From: Tenderia sp965602225
Lineage (GTDB): Bacteria; Pseudomonadota; Gammaproteobacteria; Tenderiales; Tenderiaceae
NCBI GenBank assembly: GCA_965602225.1
Contig: CBFCYE010000032.1
Location: 1 to 28,090 of the forward strand
Length of the DNA: 28,090 nt
Reading direction: 5' to 3'
Shown here: one piece after another, positions 22,442-28,090 of the stretch
Layout: the number at the start of each line of letters is the position of its first letter
How positions within the stretch are numbered: position 1 is the first letter of the stretch
Notes under the pieces: generated by a model
Database searches by the model: none
Seen by the model: the letters and a program-made list of their open reading frames with translations, nothing else
Told to the model about the DNA's origin: nothing
Made by a program: the position numbers and the translations under genes

Positions 22442-23255
22442 CCTGATCGGTCTGCTGGCCCTGCTATGTCTGCCTGCTCAGGGACAGGCACAGCAAAAAC
22501 CACTATGGGAGCTAGGCATAGGCAGTGCCGCCATGCAGCTGCCCTATTACCGGGGCAGTGAATCGGGGCGTGGCTACCTGCTGCCCTACCCCTATCTGAT
22601 CTATCGCGGCGAATATTTCAATGTCGACAAGGATGGTGTGCGTGGACTGCTCTATCGCAGCAAGGACACCGTGTTGGACATCAGCCTGGCCGGTGGTGTG
22701 CCCGTCCCCAGCGACCAGAATGGCCCACGCCAGGGCATGCCCTACCTGAAACCCAGTATTGAATTTGGCCCATCGCTAGATCTACGCCTCTGGGATGAAG
22801 ATCGACATAGAGGTCAAAAACTGTGGCTACACCTGCCACTGCGGGCAGCCTATTCTATTGACGGTAGTGACTCTGCCCATCAGGGCTGGATATTCGCCCC
22901 CTACCTGGAATTCAGCCGTGAGTCCCATGCAGCCAAACTGGAATACAGCCTCTCGCTTGGGCCGATGTTCGCCGATGCGGCCTATCACGACTATTTCTAT
23001 GGCGTCAGCCCAGCCTACGCCACCCCAACCAGACCTGCCTACCAGGGACACAGCGGCTACAACGGCAGCCGCATCACCCTGCTGGTGCAAAAACGTATCG
23101 AAAACTTTTCACTGGCCGCCTTTATTCGCCTCGACAGCCTCAATGGCGCCGCCTTTAGCGACAGCCCGCTATTCCAGACACGTAATTACCATATCATTGG
23201 CTTTGCTTTCAGCTGGATACTGACCCAGTCAGACAAGCTGGTGTCTTCCCCCTGA
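22404..23255 (+). CDS. MipA/OmpV-family outer-membrane protein
   Basis: 283 residues. Signal peptide about 1-30 (FSLIGLLALLCLPAQGQA^QQ). The mature protein begins WELGIGSAAMQLPYYRGSESGRGYLLPYPYLIYRGEYFNVDKDGVRGLLY, the hallmark of MipA/OmpV, and ends in a barrel strand HIIGFAFSWIL. This family comprises outer-membrane barrels; E. coli MipA scaffolds murein enzymes, but most relatives have unknown roles. Its start (ATGATG at 22404-22409) lies inside the end of the alcohol dehydrogenase gene in another frame, so translation is probably coupled. No later start would keep the whole signal peptide. Confidence 0.88.
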   Translation: MMKFAKSCNSAFSLIGLLALLCLPAQGQAQQKPLWELGIGSAAMQLPYYRGSESGRGYLLPYPYLIYRGEYFNVDKDGVRGLLYRSKDTVLDISLAGGVPVPSDQNGPRQGMPYLKPSIEFGPSLDLRLWDEDRHRGQKLWLHLPLRAAYSIDGSDSAHQGWIFAPYLEFSRESHAAKLEYSLSLGPMFADAAYHDYFYGVSPAYATPTRPAYQGHSGYNGSRITLLVQKRIENFSLAAFIRLDSLNGAAFSDSPLFQTRNYHIIGFAFSWILTQSDKLVSSP

Positions 23256-23261
23256 AACAAT

Positions 23262-23295
23262 CTGTCATAATCCTGTAACACATCTGTTTTCTAAT
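23262..23295 (+). promoter_or_regulatory. PhoB-dependent promoter (Pho box) of phoBR
   Basis: The Pho box CTGTCATAATCCTGTAAC (23262-23279) is close to the E. coli consensus CTGTCATAAATCTGTCAC. A third CTGT repeat follows at 23284, giving starts at 23262, 23273 and 23284, spaced by 11 bp. The -10-like TCTAAT (23290-23295) lies exactly 10 nt after the 18-bp box, the layout expected where PhoB replaces a -35 element. It lies 34-67 nt before the phoB ATG and implies autoregulation. Confidence 0.85.
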
Positions 23296-23328
23296 GCCTG
23301 AAACAGAAATGGTGAATCAAAAAATTCT

Positions 23329-24018
23329 ATGTCAGTAAACATCCTAATCATCGATGATGAATCCGGCGTCCGGGAAATGGTCTCGTTCACACTCAAGCGC
23401 CAGGGTTTTAACATCATTTGCGCTGAAGACAGCCAGACCGGCCTCAAGACCTTGGGCGAGATCCTGCCTGACCTGATCCTGCTGGACTGGATGCTGCCGG
23501 ACATCAGCGGCGTCGACCTGGCCCGCCGCCTGAAAGGCGATGAGCGCTATGAAGACATCCCAATCATCATGCTCACTGCCCGTGGCGAGGAAGACGACAA
23601 AATCCGCGGCCTCGATGCCGGTGCCGATGACTACATTACCAAGCCCTTCTCACCCCGCGAGTTAGGCGCCAGGATTAATGCCGTATTACGTCGCACCACC
23701 CTGAGTCACGGCAAGGACATCGTCAGCATCAGCGGCCTGGAGTTGGATCAGAAAGGGCATCGTGTCCATGTGGGAGATACAGCGATCATCCTTGGCCCTA
23801 CCGAGTTCAAACTGCTGCAATTTCTGATGACCCATCCGGAACGGGTATTCAGCCGCGCCCAGCTGCTCGACCGCATCTGGGGCAGCAATGTCTATATAGA
23901 AGAACGCACTGTCGATGTGCATATCCGCAGACTGCGAAAAGCACTTGAACCGGTGGCGTATGACCGTATGATACAGACAGTGCGCGGAGCGGGTTACCGG
24001 TTGTCGGCTGAGGAATAA
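23329..24018 (+). CDS. phoB: Phosphate regulon response regulator PhoB
   Basis: 229 residues, exactly the E. coli PhoB length. When phosphorylated by PhoR in low phosphate, it dimerises and binds Pho boxes. The N-terminal receiver (about 3-122) has phospho-acceptor Asp53 (LILLDWMLPDISG), Thr83 (IMLTARGEEDD) and Lys105 (YITKPFSPREL). The C-terminal winged-helix domain (about 130-227) has the characteristic LGPTEFKLLQFLMTHPERVFSRAQLLDRIWG and TVDVHIRRLRKAL, with RMIQTVRGAGYR at the end. phoR starts 2 nt after its stop, so the two form one operon, driven by the Pho box upstream. Confidence 0.97.
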   Translation: MSVNILIIDDESGVREMVSFTLKRQGFNIICAEDSQTGLKTLGEILPDLILLDWMLPDISGVDLARRLKGDERYEDIPIIMLTARGEEDDKIRGLDAGADDYITKPFSPRELGARINAVLRRTTLSHGKDIVSISGLELDQKGHRVHVGDTAIILGPTEFKLLQFLMTHPERVFSRAQLLDRIWGSNVYIEERTVDVHIRRLRKALEPVAYDRMIQTVRGAGYRLSAEE

Positions 24019-24020
24019 TA

Positions 24021-25340
24021 GTGTCCCCATGGAGTAAAGAAATCTGGCGTCTAATCGGGCTAACAGGCCTGGCACTGATTATTGGTTTTTTCAGTGACGC
24101 CACACTTGCCTGCCTGCTGATCATCAGCACCGGCTATCTTGGCTGGCATATCAACAACATCAAACGCCTGGAAAAATGGCTCAACAAACCGGGCAAGTCC
24201 AACCCACCACAGGGCAGCGGCATCTGGGCCGAGATCTTTGACCGTATCCATCATCTACAAAAACAAAACCGCAGTCGTAAAAAAAGACTGGCCAAGTACA
24301 TCACCCGTTTTAGAGAGTCCACGGCCGCCATGCCCGATGCCACCGTGGTATTGAATCGTTATGATCAAATCGAGTGGATCAACAAGGCTGCCCAGGAAGC
24401 TCTGGGACTACAACCAGCCAAGGACGTCGGCCAGCATCTTAGTAATCTGATTCGCCACCCTGGTTTCATCCGCTACATTACCCGTAAAGACTTCGACTCT
24501 CCCATAGAACTTCCCTCACCTGCCGACGAACATCAGATACTCAGCATACGCATCATTCCCTATGGCCAGGATCAACGCCTTTTGATCGCCCGAGATATCA
24601 CCCGTCTGAAACAACTTGAGCAGATGCGTCGTGATTTTATCTCCAATATTTCTCATGAACTGCGCACCCCGCTAACGGTTATTCACGGTTACCTGGAAAG
24701 CATGCAGGATGAAACAGACGATTCACTACATGAGTGGCAAGAAAATATCGAGATGATGAAGCGCCAGTCTAACCGCATGCAGAACATTGTCGACGACCTG
24801 CTGATGCTGTCACGCCTGGAAAATGAAGAAATGAAACAGGCCTCTCGAGAAGCCGTGGCCGTGCCGAGCCTGTTACATATGATTAAAGATGAAGCAGAGG
24901 CACTGAGCGCTGAAAAACAACAGAACATCACCCTGGAATGCGATGCTGAACTGGGGATTTTCGGTGTCCAAAACGAACTCTACAGCAGCTTTTCCAACCT
25001 GGTATTCAACGCAGTGCGTTACACCCCAACAGGCGGCAATATCACCATACGTTGGTACCAGGACAAAAGTGGCGCCCATTTTGAGGTGCAGGACACCGGC
25101 ATTGGTATTCCGCCACAGCACATCCCCCGCCTGACCGAACGCTTTTTTCGGGTTGATGTCGGCCGTTCACGTGATATCGGCGGCACGGGGCTGGGACTGG
25201 CTATCGTCAAACACATACTTGAGCGCCATAACGCCAGCCTGGGCATCACCAGCCAGGTCAACCGGGGCAGCACCTTCCGCTGCAACTTTCCGACGGAAAA
25301 TATTATTCGTCACGAACAGCAAGCTGTCACAAAAGTTTAA
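24021..25340 (+). CDS. phoR: Phosphate regulon sensor histidine kinase PhoR
   Basis: 439 residues (E. coli 431). It is an inner-membrane kinase and phosphatase for PhoB. One hydrophobic N-terminal stretch (about 10-42) forms the membrane hairpin, followed by a charged linker. A PAS-like domain (about 96-192, MPDATVVLNRYDQIEWINKAA) comes next, then the dimerisation/phospho-acceptor domain with His212 in SNISHELRTPLTV, and a HATPase domain with N-box LVFNAVRYTP, DTGIGIP and GTGLGLAIVKHIL. The start is GTG at 24021, two bases after the PhoB stop; GAGGA upstream lies inside the phoB end. Its final codons (QAVTKV-stop) contain a Pho-box repeat serving pstS. Confidence 0.96.
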   Translation: MSPWSKEIWRLIGLTGLALIIGFFSDATLACLLIISTGYLGWHINNIKRLEKWLNKPGKSNPPQGSGIWAEIFDRIHHLQKQNRSRKKRLAKYITRFRESTAAMPDATVVLNRYDQIEWINKAAQEALGLQPAKDVGQHLSNLIRHPGFIRYITRKDFDSPIELPSPADEHQILSIRIIPYGQDQRLLIARDITRLKQLEQMRRDFISNISHELRTPLTVIHGYLESMQDETDDSLHEWQENIEMMKRQSNRMQNIVDDLLMLSRLENEEMKQASREAVAVPSLLHMIKDEAEALSAEKQQNITLECDAELGIFGVQNELYSSFSNLVFNAVRYTPTGGNITIRWYQDKSGAHFEVQDTGIGIPPQHIPRLTERFFRVDVGRSRDIGGTGLGLAIVKHILERHNASLGITSQVNRGSTFRCNFPTENIIRHEQQAVTKV

Positions 25341-25341
25341 T
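25324..25341 (+). promoter_or_regulatory. Upstream Pho-box-like repeat inside the phoR 3' end
   Basis: CTGTCACAAAAGTTTAAT: the first half matches the PhoB half-site CTGTCA(C/T), the second half poorly. It resembles the downstream box CCGTCATAAAAGCTTAAT (14 of 18 identical), 32 bp away, about three helical turns. It lies over the last codons of phoR. Confidence 0.6.
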
Positions 25342-25355
25342 CAATAAACAGAAAA

Positions 25356-25389
25356 CCGTCATAAAAGCTTAATAAACGGGCCGCATAAT
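25356..25389 (+). promoter_or_regulatory. PhoB-dependent promoter of pstS
   Basis: Pho-box-like CCGTCATAAAAGCTTAAT (25356-25373), 10 nt, then CATAAT (25384-25389) as the -10. The box-to-minus-10 distance equals that at phoB. Together with the upstream repeat it forms a two-site PhoB promoter. The start is predicted near 25396, giving a leader of about 55 nt. Confidence 0.75.
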
Positions 25390-25450
25390 CCCCCTCAGAT
25401 TAAACGTTAATTTTCGGTTTTACTTTTAAACATTGCAGGAGCAATTATCA

Positions 25451-26419
25451 ATGAAACTTCGTAATATCATGCTATCTATGGCCACAGGTCTGGCTCTAGC
25501 ATCTAATGGTGCCATGGCCGCTGCCAAGGTTGATGCCAACCTGCCTGACTACAGCCGCGCCAGCGGTATATCCGGCAATATTTCCAGTGTCGGTTCTGAC
25601 ACCCTGGCCAACCTGATGACCCTATGGGCAGAAGAATTCAAACGCGAATACCCTAACGTCAATATTCAAATCCAGGCGGCTGGTTCATCAACTGCGCCAC
25701 CAGCACTGACCGAAGCGACTTCTAACCTGGGCCCAATGAGCCGCAAGATGAAGAGCAAAGAGATTGAATCTTTTGAAAAGCGCTACGGTTACAAGCCTAC
25801 CGCTATTCCTGTTGCTATCGATGCCCTGGCTGTATTCATCCATAAAGACAACCCTATCAAGGGCATGACCATTTCAGAAGTCGACGCCATATTCTCTTCC
25901 ACTCGCAAATGTAAAGGCGATAAAGACATCAGCAAGTGGGGCGACCTGGGCATGACTGGTAACTGGAAAAATCAGGTCGTCCAGATCTACGGCCGCAATT
26001 CTGTTTCCGGCACCTATGGTTACTTTAAAAAGCACGCACTATGCAAAGGTGATTTCAAAAACACTGTTAATGAACAGCCTGGCTCTGCCTCTGTCGTACA
26101 GTCTGTTTCCGCCTCTATCAACGGCATTGGCTACTCAGGCATCGGTTACAAGACCTCTGGTGTAAAGGCTGTGCCACTGACCAAAAAAGCGGGCAAGCCA
26201 TATGTTGAAGCAACCACTGACAACGCCATCAGCGGTGACTATCCACTGTCACGCTTCCTCTACGTTTATGTCAACAAGCACCCAAACAAACCACTGGCAC
26301 CACTGGAGCGTGAGTTCATCAAGATGGTACTGTCCAAGACCGGCCAGCAGGTTGTCGTCAAAGATGGTTACATCCCACTGCCAGCCAAGGTTGTTGATAA
26401 AGTGCTCAAAGGCCTTTAA
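25451..26419 (+). CDS. pstS: Phosphate ABC transporter periplasmic binding protein PstS
   Basis: 322 residues from the ATG at 25451, which has AGGAG ten bases upstream. The frame also opens at a TTG (25433), but that would put the ribosome site inside the gene. Signal peptide about 1-24 (MLSMATGLALASNGAMA^AA). The mature protein has the phosphate-binding loops typical of PstS: ISSVGSDTLANLMTLWAEEF, QAAGSSTAPPALTEATSNLGPMSRKMK and YGRNSVSGTYGYFKK. It captures phosphate in the periplasm for PstCAB. It is controlled by two PhoB sites and ends at a terminator 36 nt later, without pstCAB following in the window. Confidence 0.94.
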   Translation: MKLRNIMLSMATGLALASNGAMAAAKVDANLPDYSRASGISGNISSVGSDTLANLMTLWAEEFKREYPNVNIQIQAAGSSTAPPALTEATSNLGPMSRKMKSKEIESFEKRYGYKPTAIPVAIDALAVFIHKDNPIKGMTISEVDAIFSSTRKCKGDKDISKWGDLGMTGNWKNQVVQIYGRNSVSGTYGYFKKHALCKGDFKNTVNEQPGSASVVQSVSASINGIGYSGIGYKTSGVKAVPLTKKAGKPYVEATTDNAISGDYPLSRFLYVYVNKHPNKPLAPLEREFIKMVLSKTGQQVVVKDGYIPLPAKVVDKVLKGL

Positions 26420-26454
26420 TAAACAACAGGCTTAACCATCAGTAATATCCATCA

Positions 26455-26478
26455 AGCCCCGCACTGCGGGGCTTTTTG
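26455..26478 (+). terminator. Intrinsic terminator of pstS
   Basis: Perfect 8-bp stem AGCCCCGC (26455-26462) / GCGGGGCT (26466-26473), loop ACT, followed by five T. It separates pstS from the downstream channel genes. Confidence 0.9.
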
Positions 26479-26557
26479 TTTGGCGGCTGTTAATAATTGC
26501 ATCTGACACTACTCTTGTGACAAGGTAAACCGATAATTCCGCCACAGGAGCAACAAC

Positions 26558-26941
26558 ATGAATTTTGAAAAGGTCGTCTTCGGATTTTTTATCGTCCTCG
26601 CCCTAACCCTGAACTTTGGTTTTTTCATTGGCGAGATAGACAACCCGGATCATCACAACGTCTACGAACTGTTTGCTGCCCTTGTCGTTAGCCTGGTGGC
26701 CACTGTTCTGAAACTGGGTGAACGAACTCAAATGGGCGCCGTGTTACTTGCCACCAGCCTGGTGGCTGACCTGCAGTTGATCGCCGCCGCCTTTCTGTGG
26801 GGCTTTGCCCTCTATGTCACCGATTTAGGACTTAGCTCCAGCGTGATGAGCTCTATCGTTTCTCTGTCCGGCGGCGCCCTGTTGGCCAATTTCACCTCGG
26901 TAGTGCTGCTGATTATCGAAACCGTCACCATGCGACGCTAA
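26558..26941 (+). CDS. Small four-helix inner-membrane protein (DUF6394-like)
   Basis: 127 residues, no signal peptide cleavage site, and about four hydrophobic helices (around 5-25, 38-53, 60-90 and 96-124). The N-terminal motif FGFFIGEIDNPDHHNVYELFAALVVSLVATVLKLG and the LVADLQLIAAAF and SLSGGALLANFTSVVLLIIET segments are strongly patterned, suggesting a conserved family, which I believe is DUF6394. The function is unknown. The Shine-Dalgarno sequence AGGAG is eight bases upstream. Its stop overlaps the next gene's start (TAATG at 26939-26943), so the two are translationally coupled; a role as partner subunit of the channel is inferred from this alone. A palindrome CTTGTGACAAG (26514-26524) lies upstream. 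Confidence 0.8.
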   Translation: MNFEKVVFGFFIVLALTLNFGFFIGEIDNPDHHNVYELFAALVVSLVATVLKLGERTQMGAVLLATSLVADLQLIAAAFLWGFALYVTDLGLSSSVMSSIVSLSGGALLANFTSVVLLIIETVTMRR

Positions 26942-28090
26942 TGCTGATACGTTCGCACAAAACCATCCATAAAATCTTTGCGCTGGTATTGCGGCGCATG
27001 CGCGCGCCGTTGATCGTCCTGATTTCGGCCTATGCCATCTCCATCCTTGGTTTGGTGCTGATTCCCGGCGTCGATGACCAGGGCAATCCCTGGCAGATGA
27101 GTTTTTTCCACGCCTTTTATTTCGTTAGCTACATGGCCACCACCATCGGCTTTGGTGAGATCCCATTTGAGTTCACTGATGGCCAACGACTCTGGACCAC
27201 GGTGGCATTGTACCTGACCGTGATTTCCTGGCTCTATGCCATCGGTAAAATTCTCGGCCTGATACAGGACCCAGCCTTACAACGGGCAGTGACCGAAAAC
27301 CGCTTTTACCGTAGCGTCCACCATATTCGCGAACCGTTTTATCTGGTCTGCGGTTATGGTGATACCGGTAGCCTGGTAACCAAAGCACTGACTCAACGCG
27401 GTCTGCGCGCCGTTGCCGTCGACATCAAACAGGATCGAATCAATGAGTTATTACTGACTGAACTGGAAGTCTATGTGCCAGGCCTGTGTGCCGATGCCGG
27501 CGACCCCAACAACCTCAAGGCTGCCGGCCTCAAATCACCTTTCTGCGTCGGCATTCTGGCCCTGACGGATCATGATCATACCAACCTCGAAATTGCCATC
27601 ATAGGCAAGCTGCTCAACCCTTCGCTACGAGTCATCTGTCGCGCTGAAACAGAGTCCACGCACGCCAATATGGCCTCGTTCGGTACCGACCATATCATCA
27701 ACCCATTCGAGGCTTTTGCCGAACAAATGGCCATAGCGTTGCATTCACCTGAGCTGCACACACTGTTTGAGTGGCTGACTCAACTGCCACACACTGAATT
27801 ATCCCGACATGAGCCCACACCACAAGGGAAGTGGATTTTATGTGGTTATGGCCGTTTCGGTCGTTCCATGCAAAAACACCTAAGCCGTCAGGGTGTATCA
27901 ACCACCGTTATAGAAGCGGATCCGGTGGCAACAGCCTGCGTCGATAAATGCATTGAAGGTAAAGGCACGGAGGCCATCACCCAGCTGGCTGCAGGAATAA
28001 AGGATGCCACAGGCATAGTCGCCGGCACCAATGACGATGCCGACAATCTCTCCATACTCATGACAGCCAAACAGCTAAACCCGAATATCT
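26941..28090 (+). CDS. Potassium channel protein with two RCK/TrkA-N domains, 5' part
   Basis: At least 383 residues, open to the window end. A basic N-terminus leads to a two-helix pore module: helix about 22-44, pore loop with filter TTIGFGE (67-73; canonical TxGYGD), second helix about 83-108. Two cytoplasmic regulator-of-K-conductance (TrkA-N) domains follow. The first begins YLVCGYGDTGSLV (GxGxxG at 138-143) with acidic VDIK at about 160-163. The second begins WILCGYGRFGRSM (302-307) with acidic IEAD near 324-327. Such proteins are K+-selective channels gated by nucleotides or ions bound to the Rossmann domains. The ATG overlaps the stop of the upstream membrane gene. GFG instead of GYG in the filter occurs in some K+ channels. 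The C-terminus is not seen. Confidence 0.88.
   Translation, partial: MLIRSHKTIHKIFALVLRRMRAPLIVLISAYAISILGLVLIPGVDDQGNPWQMSFFHAFYFVSYMATTIGFGEIPFEFTDGQRLWTTVALYLTVISWLYAIGKILGLIQDPALQRAVTENRFYRSVHHIREPFYLVCGYGDTGSLVTKALTQRGLRAVAVDIKQDRINELLLTELEVYVPGLCADAGDPNNLKAAGLKSPFCVGILALTDHDHTNLEIAIIGKLLNPSLRVICRAETESTHANMASFGTDHIINPFEAFAEQMAIALHSPELHTLFEWLTQLPHTELSRHEPTPQGKWILCGYGRFGRSMQKHLSRQGVSTTVIEADPVATACVDKCIEGKGTEAITQLAAGIKDATGIVAGTNDDADNLSILMTAKQLNPNI

Noticed and set aside
1..28090. CRISPR array, insertion sequences, prophage, defence system
   Set aside because: No regularly spaced repeats, transposase, integrase, phage or nuclease-defence genes were seen; gene content is housekeeping and envelope.

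Overview
The window is a stretch of chromosome from a gammaproteobacterium. The evidence is the conserved order tig-clpP-clpX-lon-hupB-ppiD-fabI (here all on the minus strand except fabI), a tRNA-Leu gene ahead of tig, the prmB-hemN/aroC neighbourhood, and a phoB-phoR-pstS cluster. Protein sequences resemble Enterobacteria and Pseudomonas homologues along their full length. The genus cannot be named from sequence alone. Codon use looks fairly even, and there is no insertion sequence, prophage gene or CRISPR array.

Region 1 (1-9250) is the proteostasis block. The 3' end of fabI (+) converges on ppiD (-) across a bidirectional terminator. Reading on the minus strand: trigger factor, ClpP, ClpX, Lon, the nucleoid protein HU-beta, tRNA-Val(UAC), tRNA-Asp(GUC), a terminator, then the periplasmic folding factor PpiD. 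Together these cover folding of nascent chains, ATP-dependent proteolysis, nucleoid structure and envelope folding.

Region 2 (9350-11320) is tRNA-rich, all on the minus strand. An intact tRNA-Leu(UAG) is followed by a decayed partial copy. Next comes a soluble GGDEF diguanylate cyclase, which lies downstream of a four-tRNA operon (Pro-Arg-His-Lys) with a clear sigma-70 promoter.

Region 3 (11346-18350, minus) is a tightly packed run: an orphan CheY-like receiver, alanine dehydrogenase, a Cys-containing conserved protein, PrmB, HemN, AroC and an HcaT-like MFS transporter. Gaps are 19-62 nt, so it is probably one or two transcription units.

Region 4 (18540-23255) is mostly envelope proteins on the plus strand: DUF3943, DUF3187, a 40-residue one-helix membrane protein, then (minus) HinT, then (plus) an iron-type alcohol dehydrogenase overlapping a MipA/OmpV outer membrane protein.

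Region 5 (23262-26480) is the phosphate-starvation module. PhoB and PhoR are preceded by a Pho box. PstS is preceded by two Pho-box-like repeats, one of them inside the last codons of phoR. Both promoters place the -10 element exactly 10 nt after the box. PstS ends at a strong terminator, so pstCAB must lie elsewhere or outside the window.

Region 6 (26558-28090) holds a small four-helix membrane protein (DUF6394-like) that overlaps the start of a two-RCK potassium-channel protein. The channel gene runs off the window end.

No stretch longer than about 300 nt lacks a gene. I did not find a convincing wholly new system. The most distinctive items are the tRNA-Leu remnant, the Pho-box layout, the long hupB leader, the 40-residue ORF, the altered metal ligand in the alcohol dehydrogenase, and the DUF6394/channel pair.
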